Shown: positions 23,001 to 30,940, numbered from the stretch's first letter. The stretch is 64,000 nucleotides of DNA from Strongylocentrotus purpuratus (GCF_000002235.5 NW_022145611.1:21016114-21080113), one strand, 5' to 3'. Notes: generated by a model not told the origin, from the letters alone. Program-made: numbers and translations.

Positions 23001-25879
23001 CCTGCAGACATCAGCGTTACGGATCGACGCAGCAGAAGCTATGGCATCACCAAGGATACTCAAATCTCACTACATACCGCCTTTCTTGCCAATGGATATA
23101 AGCACTGATGATCCGAAAGCTAAGGTGGGTTACTTCCTACCAAATCCGTTATGGAAAATTTCTTGATTGGTGATTGGTCAAGAGCATGTCACGTGATCAA
23201 ATATATTTCTACAAGATTAATAAGTGCACACTAGATATCAGAACCAATATCTGTGACATCTGAGTGAGATCGGCGATCTGAAATATACGCTATATCCAGA
23301 TCGCCTCGAAAGTGATAGTTTGTCCCATCACCTTCACCAACGGTAATTATTTGCTTATTATCGTAAGCTGTCGGTCTCTTGAAACCTCTCATAACGTGTA
23401 GGTCCATGAGACCGACATTATGAGTCAGCCTCGTGGGCTGCAGCCACCAATATAATTTCCCTCTTAAATATAAAGTTGAGTTCTACTGTGGGGGGAAACT
23501 GTCTAGAAGCCATTGCATTGTATAATTCATTTCATTATGTATTAATCAAACAAATAATGACCGTTGGTGAAGGTGATGGGACAAACTATCACTTTAGAGG
23601 CGATCTGGATGTAGCTATCTTTCCGAAGCGAAGCTGAGGAAAGATAGTGTATACATTCAGATCGCCGAGGAAGTGCTAGTTTGCCATCGCCTGAAACCAA
23701 AAGGGGATTATTTGCTTTATATTCCACATCGGAAACATTTCACTTCGTTATTTTAGAGCAACAAATCATCAATTAACAGTTAGCAAACGGTGAACGATAC
23801 GTACAGCTAGTGCATGCAGTACTCACGTACGTACGTATATGCAACGCATACAAGAAAGTACGTTGCACTGTGTAGATAGTACTACTATCTACACAGTGCA
23901 GCGAACTTTTCTTCTCCCATCAATGATGAGCGAACTTTCTCTCATCACGTGATTTACTTTTGACCAATCATAGCGTAAGATTCTTTGTATGTGGAATATG
24001 ATACATAAAAGTCAGATACACTGTCGAAATTCTAAAGGGGCATGAAAGTTTGGTTTAAACTCTTCAGCTCTGTCTCTTCATATTTCAAATATTAGGGCAT
24101 TGGAACAGCTAGCAATCCTTTTCAGGAGACATTTTCTTTTATGATATCAATTCAAATTTCATAAAAAGAGTGAGAAAATCAGTAGTACTTTTGACCCTAA
24201 TCAGAGCTCAAAACTTCTCTTGACTCAATTGCAGGTGCTATACGTAGCCCGAAACCCAAAGGATGCCGCGGTCTCCTTCTACCACTTCTGTCATCATATT
24301 GGTCCACTGCCCTCTTACGAGTCTTGGGATATATTCTTCGAAGAGTATCTCGCATTAAGAAGTAAGTCCGGAGGTGGTATATTAAAACAAAAGTTGTCCC
24401 TGATGTTGGTAAAACGACGTTGATTATCATAACAAACTCAAAGTTAAGACAAGTCATTGGTTAATGTCTGCGCAGAGCTGACTGCGTTCGTGTATTAAGT
24501 TAAAAGAGTCATCTGCGCAAGCACCGATGGTGTTACTTTCGCCCTTTTGGAGGTGTTATGGCAATTAAGATAACTTTCCCTGACATGGGAAATCGTTATC
24601 AAAATAAGACCCCTCGTGTCTTAAGAATAATACTTCAGTCATACCACCAAACCGACTTAAGACCGACTCCAAACCATCCGATTGTTTGTGTTTGTGTTGT
24701 GTTGTACGTGTTTATACAAAAGAAAATGGCGAATGATTTTCTTTTAATTTCAGCTCCTATAGGATCTTGGTTTGAAAACGTCTTGCCATGGTGGAGGAAA
24801 AGAAATCATCCAAACGTTCTTTTTCTCAAGTACGAGGACATGAAAAGGGTAAGATAATTTGTTTTTATTTCTATTTTCACATTGGGAAATGTATCGAGTA
24901 TATTGTTTAACAAAAAGAGGAAGGAAGAATGGTTCCACATTACATGGTTAATGTTCGTTTTGCATTGACTTTGTATCAAGTCGCTTTCACAGGGCGTGTC
25001 AAAGGCGTTGCCCCGAAATCCGACTATGTACGCTGTTCAACCATATGAAGGAATTAAGCGTTTCATTGGTATTATTTTATTACTGTTATAAATCATCATT
25101 AGGATCTTCCAGGTGCAGTGAGACAGATAGCAGAATTCATGGGAAAGTCCTTTTCAGATGACGTCATCGAAAAAATCTCGGAAGCGTCGACCTTCCAGGC
25201 AATGAAGAAGAACCCCTCCTCGAACCCTGACACTTTTGATTCGCCTGGCAGAAAGGTGAAAAGCGGCAACTCATTCATGAGGAAAGGTATTCGTTTTAAT
25301 TTGTTATGAATGATAATGATGATGAGAAAAATAAAAATGAGAAAAATAGTAATAATGCTAATGAATAATTTACATTAAAAGTAACAATAATAATAGTACT
25401 ACAGGTAGTAATGATAATGATGATGATGATGATGATAATACTAATAATAACAATAATAATAGTAATGCTACTACTAGTACTACTAGTACTAGTACTACTA
25501 CTACTACTACTACTACTACTAGTAGTAGTAGTAGTACTACTAGTACTACTACTACTACTACTACTACTTCTTCTTCTTCTACTACTTCTTCTACTATGAC
25601 CACTATTAAACTTGACAACCTCCATCTGATTCGACTTTCAACCCCGAGTTGACAATGATCAACAGCGTCAATTCTCTTATACACCTGGTATATAAAGCAC
25701 TTAATTTCTGTGACAAACTATTTCCCGTAATCAATACCTGTTTGTCTCACTTTTTTGTTTCCTTACAAGGGATAATCGGAGATTGGAAGAATTATTTCAC
25801 TGACGATCAGAACAGAAGATATGACGAGCTTTACGAGAAGGAAATGGCTGGCTCTGGACTTGTGATGGATTTCGAATAG
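498..25879 (+). CDS. Cytosolic sulfotransferase (SULT1-like), complete, 7 coding exons
   Basis: Transfers the sulfuryl group of PAPS to small phenol, amine or sterol-type acceptors in the cytosol; the substrate cannot be told from sequence. Exons: 498-663, 21644-21771, 23008-23124, 24235-24361, 24754-24848, 25103-25286, 25770-25879. They total 927 nt, or 308 residues plus stop, a normal SULT length. All junctions have AG/GT borders and compatible phases. Seen motifs: P-loop TYPKSGTTW (residues 51-59), KSHY with the likely catalytic His119, ARNPKDAAVSFYHF with Arg143 and Ser151 of the 3'-phosphate site, KYEDMK (about 206-211), and the C-terminal RKGIIGDWKNYFT (271-283). From memory of the family, exon lengths of 127 and 95 nt and terminal exons near 181 and 113 nt are conserved in vertebrate SULT1 genes; here they are 127, 95, 184 and 110. 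No frameshift or stop is present, so it looks functional. The start ATG at 498 is the first in frame giving a SULT-like N-terminus; upstream UTR exons cannot be seen. Confidence 0.95.
664..1413. other. Start of sulfotransferase intron 1, no feature seen
   Basis: Includes a short CA-rich tract (1197-1225). No exon, terminal repeat or RNA gene recognised. Confidence 0.6.
1414..1902. mobile_element. Non-autonomous hAT-type element with near-perfect 8-bp duplication
   Basis: Terminal inverted repeats CARGCGCGTACGCAGG at 1414-1429 and (inverted) 1887-1902. The flanking octamers are CTGTAAAC (1406-1413) and CTGTAGAC (1903-1910), differing at one base. The inside is non-coding and full of G and C runs, including 34 C in a row at 1774-1807. 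CAG-type termini with 8-bp duplications are typical of hAT elements. Confidence 0.75.
2257..2685. repeat. Nested direct and inverted repeat block
   Basis: The unit GCAGGAAACTATACAGCCAT...GGCGGCGAGAATGT occurs at about 2258 and 2333 on +, and inverted at about 2417-2458. A companion unit, TTTCCTGCATTGTGATTGG, appears at about 2376, 2451 and (diverged) 2616. Neighbouring copies in opposite orientation can form hairpins. A degenerate TATAGTTG repeat follows (2583-2680). Non-coding. Confidence 0.75.
3100..3370. repeat. GGAGCCCC-type dispersed repeat, copy A
   Basis: Shares with 11100-11430 the sequence around CTAAAGTATTTACGATCAGG, AGAGCAAAGCGAG, AAATTGGCGTGGGGTCCAGG, TTTAATTAAGGTCAGATGA and GGCGGAGCCCCCGGAAGTTC. 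No coding capacity; the boundaries are unclear. Confidence 0.7.
3371..5747. other. Intronic stretch with homopolymers only
   Basis: Several G or C runs (4144-4159, about 4538-4553, 4687-4697, about 5420) and short TTA/ATT microsatellite-like tracts (5280-5400), plus (TTC)n at about 5566-5580. No gene, element end or RNA recognised. Confidence 0.55.
5748..6171. mobile_element. Non-autonomous hAT-type element, exact 8-bp duplication
   Basis: Ends CAGGCGCGGATCCAGG (5748-5763) and CAGTGGCGGATCCAGG inverted (6156-6171). The octamer TTTGCTGG flanks it on both sides (5740-5747, 6172-6179). Inside there are two tandem copies of a module TGCTCCCGAAAA...GCGCCGGCC...AAAGTCGC, each followed by a long G run and separated by a T run of about 40. 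Same family as 30142-30348. No transposase. Confidence 0.9.
6297..6482 (+). repeat. 180-bp dispersed repeat, copy 1
   Basis: Shares AAAGCCCGTCTGTACTAGTT, GGTCACT(T/G)ACAG, AAAAAGAGGATCATGGGG, GACCAACAGGCACCGA, TTGCTATATAGAGG and GCAAGTAGCTA with 44626-44785 and 62662-62847. Non-coding; SINE-like in size, but no pol III box is obvious. Confidence 0.75.
7695..8182. repeat. CTAG-rich low-complexity stretch
   Basis: Irregular repeats of AGATCTAG, CCTAG and GACCTAGATC. It leads directly into the large palindrome, and the same CCTAG motif resumes after the palindrome (9078-9110), so the palindrome seems to sit inside or be derived from this tract. Confidence 0.65.
8183..9077. repeat. 895-bp near-perfect palindrome (foldback element)
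   Basis: The left arm 8183-8613 is the reverse complement of the right arm 8643-9077, with a 29-nt centre (8614-8642). Differences are few: a 7-nt CGAAGGC insertion in the right arm near 8672 and scattered substitutions. Each arm also has a smaller inverted pair at its outer end (GTCTCTATAA ... TTATAGAGAC). No ORF of note. It resembles a foldback transposon or a recent inverted duplication; no target duplication was identified. Confidence 0.92.
9123..9225. repeat. Imperfect hairpin, about 40-bp stem
   Basis: TTTCTGTCTCTTTCGTTCGT through GATTTGGGTAGGGT pairs with ACCCTACCCAAATC through AAAAGAGACAGAAA, with a loop near 9165-9183. It lies 45 bp from the large palindrome and is unrelated to it in sequence. 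Confidence 0.8.
9226..11089. other. Intron 1 stretch without recognised features
   Basis: Mixed-composition DNA. No exon-like segment, terminal repeat, microsatellite or RNA gene recognised. Confidence 0.5.
11090..11690. repeat. GGAGCCCC-type dispersed repeat, copy B, internally reiterated
   Basis: The first 330 bp match 3100-3370. Then the module (TTTTAG-CATTTAAT-ACGGTCAGATGAGCA, GGCGGAGCCCC, AAGTTCAGG) recurs at about 11340, 11400, 11525 and 11625. It ends where the minus-strand LINE homology begins, so it either truncated or inserted next to the LINE. It starts after CAGTGGCGTAATTAG at 11094. Confidence 0.7.
11690..12540 (-). mobile_element. LINE reverse transcriptase fragment (CR1/L2-like)
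   Basis: Read on -, the main open stretch 12248-11640 has the non-LTR RT blocks in order: SGDKREFTNYRPISVLS, FIDLSKAFDTINHNILL, CGIPQGSLLGPLLFILY and the catalytic ILYADDTNIF. Upstream (about 12420-12249) the frame continues as GNYKAAGLDEYSPRVIKQ...PDELKKAKVTPVFKSG, with one in-frame TGA near 12328. Homology stops after YADD (about 11695), so thumb and 3' end are missing. The CR1/L2 placement is from motif style. Dead copy in intron 1. Confidence 0.88.
12660..13985 (+). mobile_element. LINE fragment: endonuclease, linker and RT start
   Basis: Apurinic-type endonuclease region with FTAIALTEIWI (about 12674), then after a frameshift near 12760 GGGIVFYVRNDV, AILGVVYRPP and MIGDYNINLF. Further frame changes lie near 13120 (ending ISDHFPIF in another frame) and near 13405. 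Linker and RT N-terminus follow (13413-13970): TPREIINIVDKLKSNKCSGFDSV and LKIAQIIPIFKD. It stops at a GAT/AAT and GAAGA-rich tract (13985-14105). About 60 residues overlap the homologous part of the neighbouring minus-strand LINE but differ clearly, so these are two elements. Confidence 0.88.
13985..14107. repeat. GATAAT and GAAGA-rich simple sequence
   Basis: An AT-rich (GATAAT)-like tract followed by purine-only GAAGAGGAGGA repeats up to the LINE break point. The charged or serine-rich ORFs crossing it are composition artefacts. Confidence 0.7.
14185..14475 (+). mobile_element. SINE-like element with (ATT)n tail
   Basis: The body runs from TCCTTTGGCAAGACATTTAT through CCACTCTCCACCCAGGTGTT, GGTACCCGGTAGGATG and CCGCGCCTAGAAAAAAAGTA to GCGCATTATAAATGTGAGC, then (TATTAT)n. 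Body order and tail match a widespread marine-invertebrate SINE type (from memory, unnamed). Non-coding. Confidence 0.65.
14592..14613. other. 22-bp perfect palindrome with TGACCT/AGGTCA half-sites
   Basis: CACTGACCTCTAGAGGTCAG plus TG is exactly self-complementary and presents TGACCT and AGGTCA four bases apart. A second palindromic octamer, TGACGTCA (14646-14653), identical to the CRE consensus, follows 33 bp later. Regulatory function is unproven; both are far inside intron 1. Confidence 0.35.
15107..15225 (+). repeat. (ACT)n microsatellite
   Basis: Tandem ACT with interruptions (ATT, TCT, GCT). It gives tyrosine- or threonine-rich spurious frames. Confidence 0.9.
15389..15768 (+). mobile_element. 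Half copy of a mariner-type foldback element
   Basis: Begins CACTGTTGGTCATAATGG directly after a TA and runs collinear with the left arm of 27476-28407 (GTGTTTGTTTTGCGTGACTG, GCTAAAGCATGTGT, AGCGGGGGCTAGGGTAGGGG) to GTTTCCATAAATAAA. The second arm and right terminus are absent. Confidence 0.8.
15977..16375 (+). repeat. Tandem duplication, period about 272 bp
   Basis: Copy 1 (15977-16130) and copy 2 (16249-16375) share AGACAGCAAG(G/A)AATTGTG, GTCCACGGGAGTG, GAAGCTT, AACTACATA and TCACATTCTCT(C/T)CAAT. Diverged, non-coding. Confidence 0.7.
16376..17508. other. Intronic stretch with one (GA)n
   Basis: (GA)n microsatellite at 16997-17041 and a short G run at 16873-16882; otherwise no feature recognised. 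Confidence 0.6.
17509..17725. mobile_element. Probable diverged hAT-type MITE
   Basis: The left end CAGTGGCGGATCCAG is the same terminus as in 5748-6171 and 30142-30348, followed by a G run. A plausible right end is CAGAGGCGCG inverted at about 17716-17725. The flanking octamers do not match, so the right boundary is uncertain. The inside has a repeated ATGGTAACCAC(G/A)ATTTT(G/A)CCTTTT. Confidence 0.5.
18836..19337. mobile_element. MITE, about 0.5 kb, 22-bp terminal inverted repeats
   Basis: TTAAAGGTAATACAAAGTTT at the left pairs with the inverted right end (reads TTCAAGGTAATGCAAAGTTT on the other strand), and both continue TGG. No coding content; no clear target duplication. Confidence 0.7.
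19410..20697. mobile_element. Foldback element, about 1.29 kb, ATTCAAATT-reiterated
   Basis: Ends ATATAGGATTTCCCGG then CCAAATTCGCG at the left; the inverted right end differs at only a few bases over about 45 bp. Next to each end lie irregularly spaced repeats, ATTCAAATT on the left side and AATTTGAATG on the right side, so the whole element is self-complementary in its outer thirds. The middle is non-repetitive and has no clear gene. Confidence 0.8.
21225..21550. repeat. Relict of the ATTCAAATT foldback family
   Basis: ACGCATTCAAATCC at the left, then AATTTGAATGCA, CTAATTTGAATAC and GCGAATTTAGCAGGGAAA at the right. The last mirrors the terminus of 19410-20697. Shorter and diverged. It ends about 95 bp before exon 2. 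Confidence 0.55.
21644..21771 (+). CDS. Sulfotransferase exon 2
   Basis: Residues 56 (last two bases) to 98, starting with TTWAVHLMLLIKH, which completes the P-loop. Acceptor TTCATTGTTAG, donor TCG|GTAAGT. It continues exon 1 in phase across an intron of 20,980 bp. Confidence 0.93.
21870..21960 (-). repeat. (AAT)n-tailed SINE/LINE 3' end, minus orientation
   Basis: (TAA)n followed by TATAGCGCTCAATACATC and AAGCGCTTTACAGATTATG. The reverse complement reads as a TATAGCGC-type body with an (ATT)n tail. Related tails at 26155-26235 and 50935-51010. Confidence 0.6.
21960..22150 (-). repeat. Dispersed repeat, copy 2 (reverse)
   Basis: The reverse complement carries GGGCAGATAAGG, CCATCGAGACGA, GTGTTCATCAAAGTT, TGTAATCATTATTCA, TTATGCACCGG and ATGAAGCATCTCCATC, in the same order as 35676-35905 and the window start. 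Confidence 0.65.
23008..23124 (+). CDS. Sulfotransferase exon 3
   Basis: Residues 99-137, phase 0 at both ends, acceptor CCCTGCAG, donor AAG|GTGGGT. It contains PRILKSHYIPPFLP; the His (residue 119) aligns with the SULT catalytic histidine. At 117 nt it is longer than the usual vertebrate exon of about 98 nt, owing to extra residues near its ends. Confidence 0.92.
23262..23720. repeat. Inverted repeat in sulfotransferase intron 3
   Basis: Left arm 23297-23355 (ATCCAGATCGCCTC ... CACCTTCACCAACGGT) pairs with 23551-23612. A degenerate third copy (CAGATCGCCGAGGAAGTGCT) lies at about 23659-23678. Possible relict foldback. Confidence 0.75.
23862..23902. repeat. Short perfect hairpin
   Basis: GCACTGTGTAGATAGT (23865-23880), a 3-nt ACT centre, then its exact complement (23884-23899). 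It follows an ACGTACGTACGT tract. Confidence 0.85.
24235..24361 (+). CDS. Sulfotransferase exon 4
   Basis: Residues 138-179 plus one base. VLYVARNPKDAAVSFYHF carries the Arg and Ser that bind the PAPS 3'-phosphate. 127 nt long, acceptor CAATTGCAG, donor A|GTAAGT. Confidence 0.94.
24754..24848 (+). CDS. Sulfotransferase exon 5
   Basis: Residues 180-211. GSWFENVLPWWRKR then VLFLKYEDMKR, the SULT helix and KYEDMK motif. 95 nt long, acceptor TTTCAG, donor AGG|GTAAGA. Confidence 0.94.
25103..25286 (+). CDS. Sulfotransferase exon 6
   Basis: Residues 212-272 plus one base, starting DLPGAVRQIAEFMG and ending NSFMRK before the C-terminal PAPS motif. 184 nt, donor G|GTATTC. Confidence 0.94.
25385..25612. 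repeat. Compound ATG/ACT/TAG/TTC microsatellite
   Basis: Intron 6 of the sulfotransferase. Long runs of (GAT)n, (ACT)n, (TAG)n and (TTC)n produce poly-Leu, poly-Val and poly-Ser frames on both strands that are not genes. Confidence 0.9.
25770..25879 (+). CDS. Sulfotransferase exon 7 with stop
   Basis: Residues 273-308. GIIGDWKNYFT completes the RKGxxGDWKNxFT motif that closes over PAPS; the protein ends GLVMDFE then TAG (25877-25879). Acceptor CCTTACAAG after a T-rich tract. Confidence 0.94.
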
Positions 25880-26121
25880 TTATCAAAGATGATTGCTTGC
25901 AGCATAGACCTACCACCAACTGCTTGCAGTTGCTGAGTCTATGGCGCATTTGTCGGAATACGGGAAAATAGATAAACATCAAATATGAATAATAATACGA
26001 TACTTGGAGTAAAGGATATGGAACTTACTTGTGATTGAAGTTGGATACATAAATTTAATTTCTGAAGATCTGTTGAAGCGAGAACATGTTTAAAAAAACA
26101 ATCTTATATGACATAGCGCGC

Positions 26122-26127
26122 AATAAA
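26122..26127 (+). promoter_or_regulatory. Candidate polyadenylation signal of the sulfotransferase
   Basis: AATAAA 243 nt after the stop codon, the first canonical hexamer in the 3' region. It lies just before an (AAT)n-tailed repeat at about 26155, so the 3' UTR probably ends near 26140-26150. Confidence 0.5.
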
Positions 26128-26152
26128 CTCATACGGCGTAATTTCATGCTCC

Positions 26153-26154
<2 letters not shown>

Positions 26155-26185
<31 letters not shown>

Positions 26186-26235
26186 GTGGCTACTTGTATA
26201 GCGCACATGTCCACTTTCGATGCCCATGACATGTT
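26155..26235 (-). repeat. (AAT)n TATAGCGC repeat, minus orientation
   Basis: (ATA)n of about 27 nt, then GTATAGCGCACATGTCCACT. Same type as 21870 and 50935. Confidence 0.6.
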
Positions 26236-26630
26236 TCAAGGAAGTCAACCATCGTTTAATTTTGAGAAACGTGTTCATCAAGATTTATATCCTGCATCAA
26301 AATTTGTTTGGCTTTTGATTGGTTGATAGCTCGTCACATGACCAGAAATATTTGACCTATTTTTAGAAGGTACTATTATATGAGAGTACTATTTTGGTTT
26401 ACTACTTGGGAGTTGAAAAAAAATGTGGTTTTCTTTTTTTTTAATTGAATCAATTTTTTTTCTTCAAATCTTAATTTAATGAAAACAAAATATTTTAAAT
26501 CTTTTTAGATAAAAATTGACATTTTTTTTGTTCTAAATTTTTTTCTTCCCAAATTTTTTTTTTTTTTTTTTTTTTTTTAAATAAATTTTTGATGCTTGAT
26601 ATAAATCAAATATACCATGCCTTCTATTCG

Positions 26631-26731
26631 AGGTACTGGTTAAACTATGGGCCTCGGTGACTCCAAAAGTACCATTTGGAAATAGTACTATTGGAGTCAC
26701 CTCTTGCACATAGTTTTAACCAGAACCTCTT
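26631..26731. repeat. Hairpin, about 45-bp imperfect stem
   Basis: GAGGTACTGGTTAAACTATG ... GGTGACTCCAAAAGTAC pairs with GTACTATTGGAGTCACC ... CATAGTTTTAACCAGAACCTC. A relict foldback in the intergenic region. Confidence 0.75.
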
Positions 26732-27475
26732 AAAGGTACTATGTCCCTTTTGCAGCCAACCTCAAATTATGTAGAACTTTGCAGGAATTATGAATATGTC
26801 ATGTATGTCCTATTTGTGAAATTTAAACATTAGCAGTGTCCTCATATTCAAATTATGCAAGGAAACCCGTTTACTTGCTAGACTTCACTGTCAGACACTA
26901 TTGAGTGAGTGACTGGCTTTTTTTCTTCTTTGGTAATAACATACATGAAAAGAGTTGTAAAGGGTACATGAGCATTTGTCTACATCAATAACCCACTTCT
27001 TGTGATGGCCAAGATTAAATTGATTGAATCTTTGCGCAGCATAAAACGTATGACCATTCGGTACAATCGTCTGAAAAGCAAGACTATTACTTTTGGGATC
27101 TATAGCCCTAAAGTCGATTTGACAACTAATAGTCGTTATTTTCCAACTTGAAGACATTTTCAAGCCCCAACTTTTTTAGGGAAGTTCTAAATTAGTATTA
27201 CCTTTCAAATGCAGTTGGAATTTAACTTTTTCATTTTTTTGGCCTGCAAATGGGACATAGTATCTTTAAGGCAGTGTATATTTGTATACTATCGATTCTC
27301 GCAGCATAATAGCGGAACTAGCCGGGTATGTGTGATGGGGGGGGGGGCAAGCGAGGTGGTAAGATCATTTTGCATTATGATGATTGTAATCGTACAATTT
27401 AGTGCATATAATGTATCGACTCGAGGTCTTCATGATGAAGAAGAGGTAGGAAGTTTGCTCCACTATCAACTAGTA

Positions 27476-28407
27476 CACTGTCGCTCATAAAGGTGGAATA
27501 TTTTTGTTTTACCCCAATTTACGGAATTATTTTAAAAATAATTTAAAAATAACAGATCTAGATAATAGTATACATTATCAGATTTTATCGAATAATAATT
27601 TGACAATGTGTGTTTTGCGTGACTGCTAAAGCATGTGTATGCTACTATGCTTATCAAATAGGGGACCTACGTCCTTAAGGCATAAATGACAGTAATGAGG
27701 ATTAATGCCCCACAAAAGGGCACTAATATAGCACATCGACACGGTTTTGATCCTGGGGCCTTACAGTTACGAGGCCATTGCTTTGTCACTGAACCATGAC
27801 TGTACGCAGCGGGGGCTAGGGTAGGGGGCAGTTTCCATAAATAAAAAAAAAACACAGAAAATGCAATAAATTTTCAATAATTTATTGCATTTTACCCCGG
27901 TCCCCAACATAAAGAAATCCTCTGGATGGCCATGCATTTTGGCTCAAGGTATGGGCACACAGAGGATTTCTTTATGTTGGGAACCGGGGTAAAATGCAAT
28001 AAATTATTGAAAAATTATTGCATTTTCTGTGGTATTTTTTATTTATGGAAACTGCCCCCTACCCTAGCCCCCGCTGCGTACAGTCATGGTTCATTGACAA
28101 AGCACTGGCCTCGTAACTGTGAGGCCCCAGGATCAAAACCGTGTCGATGTGCCATATAAGTGCCCTTTTGTGGGGCATTAATCCTCATTACTGTCATTTA
28201 TGACTTAAGGGCGTAGGTCCCCTAATTAATAAGCATAGAAGCATACACATGCTTTAGCAGTCACGCAAAACACACATTTGCATATTATTATTCAATAAAA
28301 TCTGAGAATGTATACTTTTATATAGATCTATTATGTTTAAATTATTTTTAAAATAATTCCGTAAATTGGGGTAAAACAAAAATATTCCACCTTTATGAGC
28401 GACAGTG
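27476..28407. mobile_element. Foldback element with TA duplication (Tc1/mariner-type MITE)
   Basis: Two arms of about 449 bp (27476-27924 and 27960-28407) are near-perfect inverted copies around a 35-nt loop. Termini CACTGTCGCTCATAAAGG, flanked by TA on both sides (27474-27475, 28408-28409), as for Tc1/mariner insertions. Each arm carries a tRNA-like segment (for example TGACAAAGCACTGG ... GGATCAAAACC at about 28100-28142, resembling decayed A and B boxes). No transposase. Half copies at 15389-15768 and 30560-30640. Confidence 0.9.
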
Positions 28408-30141
28408 TATAAGCTGCAGGTACACCTGTAGTTCAATCCAACATATTCATTCAATATGAACTACTCATCTTTTGTTTTTTAATAGTTGAGATATCGGCTA
28501 GCCTTGAACAAAATGTGTAAAAACTTAGATCATAAGCACATTTACCCTTGATGGTTAAACGCGTACACTTTTATTTGTCTAACGAATAAGTGAGAGCACC
28601 CCCGATTGGTTGTTTGAATACTGAAGTTACAAATTCGTTGTCATTTTTGATAATGATTTTAATATTAATGGCCTGGCGATAGTGGCTTCCAGGCATCCAA
28701 ACAGAAACAGATGTACAAACAAGTACAACAACCAAAACCACTACTGTCAACAACAACAACAACAACAAACGAAAAAACATTAGATATTTCCAATACACTA
28801 GGTATTACGTTTGTTTTTCCCTGTCTGTTTTAAAAAAAAGTTTATTTTCTTCAAATTTCAGGGGAACGTGAAAAGGAATATCTATAATGTGTGTTATATT
28901 CTTGAAATCAATAAAAGAATCCCAAAATTCTCCGTAGTAAAAACTCATATTTGTACTTTTCTGTTCTTTTGATGGTTATGGTGGCAATAGTTTAAGATTT
29001 AATTCAGTTTTATTTTTTCCATTCAAAACATGATAATTACATAATGAATACATACAAAAATACATTGACAGGACCCATAAGAAAGCTAAGCTTTTGTGTT
29101 GACAAATATGATTGATCATAATTTATTGCTACCTTTGCATGGGGTTTTGGAAGGCAGTTTTATTTTGCAGGCTGATAGAGGGAAAACGATGCCATTTTAT
29201 AGCTTTCATAGCCATCTATACATAGAGTTTGGCCAACTTGGTTTCACTGAGTCACAACATGGCGTATATTATTTTGTTTTATTCTTGCCCAAGAGAGCAG
29301 TAGTCGCCATATTGTGTCCAACTCGAACTGGGTTGGCCACACTCTGTGTATATACTGTATGGCTCTGATAGCTTCTAGTGTCCACTAATAACTTCATGCA
29401 GAGAGCGCCCTCTCCGCAACCTACTAGTATACAGGCATGATTCCTCAATCGTTGTGCGCAGGTTGGTTGTGCGTAACAGTGTCTGCAAAATAAGACTACA
29501 ATATGCTTTGTACTTCAGCTGTCCCTTTAATCCTCTCTCTTTTTCCCCTCACATACCGCACATCATTTTAATGCCCCCAAAATGTTCTATCTAACTATTT
29601 AAAGTACAAATACAATTAAAGAGATCCAGTAACTTTGTGTCAGATTCTAAACAAAATCCTGGATTTAGCTCATGCTGCAATGATAATTATAAACCTTAAG
29701 GTCAGTCAGGAATCCCATGACTTTTACAAGCCGATCGCCTGTCTGATTATCAAGATATTTATGATTGGAAATCGAAACCAATTTTTTCGCGTTTGCGTGT
29801 GGGTTTCATAACACTACAGTCCATTGGGGAAAACGAGTAGGGTAAAACCGGTCACTCAAAGGTTTTTTACTTTTTTGAGGCACTTCCTGATTATTTTTAA
29901 GCGCAATTTTTTTAGGGCTTCAATATTACACCATATCACAGACACTGATAACATGTAGGGCCGTGTATATCAGATTTAACATTTTTAAACGATGCCTTTA
30001 AAGCCGCCAATTGAAGTTAGTCTCAAGAAAGATCCACATTATCAGTAGTCACTGCACCAGATACTTGAACTGCCTAGGTCCATGATCTGTTTAAGAAGAC
30101 TGTGAAACGTACTGCGCAGGTCTGGCAAGAAATTGTCCACC
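28408..30141. other. Intergenic stretch without recognised features
   Basis: Contains a short (CAA)n at 28748-28768. No conserved protein segment, terminal repeat or RNA gene recognised. Confidence 0.5.
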
Positions 30142-30348
30142 CAGTGGCGGATCCAGAGAAAAAAATCATGCAAAATCACGCGATTTTTACCTTTTTGGGG
30201 GGTTGCCCCCCCCCCCCCCCCTGGCGCTCAAGGGGGGGGGGGTGCAAATTTTAAAATTTTCGAGGACCAAAAAAAAAAATTGTGCTCACTATGTCCGCTT
30301 ACACCCCCCCCCCCCCCCCTCCCCTAAGAAATCCTGGATCCGCGCCTG
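30142..30348. mobile_element. hAT-type MITE, exact 8-bp duplication
   Basis: Ends CAGTGGCGGATCCAG (30142) and CAGGCGCGGATCCAGG inverted (30348). The octamer TGTCCACC is at 30134-30141 and 30349-30356. The interior (TTTTTACCTTTTTGGGGG, TGGCGCTCAAGGGG) matches the right third of 5748-6171 in reverse. Confidence 0.92.
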
Positions 30349-30367
30349 TGTCCACCCCTGGTGATCT

Positions 30368-30480
30368 GGGCCCCGTCTTACAAAAAGTTGATATCAATCG
30401 CAACTATGTACAAAAGAGATAGGAGACTGCAAACTTGCGATCGATTTGGATTAATCGTAACTCTTTGTAAGACGGGGCCC
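30368..30480. mobile_element. Small MITE with GGGCCCCGTCTTACAAA ends
   Basis: 17-bp terminal inverted repeats at 30368-30384 and 30464-30480; the interior AT-rich arms are also partly complementary. It sits 20 bp from the hAT MITE. Confidence 0.75.
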
Positions 30481-30559
30481 TGGCCTGTTATATGGGCAAT
30501 GGATGCAAGATCGCACTTCTTTTTATTTTATCCTCCCAAAATATGTTACACAGTTATAT

Positions 30560-30640
30560 ACACTGTTGGTCATAATGGTGGAATAATATTTTTTATCCCA
30601 ATTTATAAAATGATTTTTGACAATGATTTATTCTGACAAC
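30560..30640 (+). repeat. Fragment of the mariner-type foldback end
   Basis: After TA, CACTGTTGGTCATAATGG and GGAATAATA continue like the first 75 bp of 15389-15768, then the homology stops. Confidence 0.75.
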
Positions 30641-30940
30641 GAAAACAAATCCCTGACAGAGCCAATTATAGTCATCATAGTGATCTGAAAATGTTGCCAT
30701 TGCTTTCACAGACCTAAAAAAAACATTACTTTTAGCACTACAACCCTTTAAAATTTAGTACTAAGATGAAAATCTATAGGGCAAATAATGAATTTTCTAA
30801 CATGGCAATAGCTAGTTTGCATATTGCGCATATTTTACTACTTTCCACTACTTTGATTGATTGACGCCTGTCACTGAAAAGGAAGTCACTACAGCTACAC
30901 AGTCCTGTTACAGATAAAAAAAAAATAGTCGGTAACTCTG

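Noticed and set aside
25296-25684. Poly-Ser/Val/Leu frames
   Set aside because: Translation of compound trinucleotide repeats in sulfotransferase intron 6.
28090-28150. Functional tRNA gene
   Set aside because: The A and B boxes are degenerate, the stems do not pair fully and the segment is duplicated in mirror within a foldback element.
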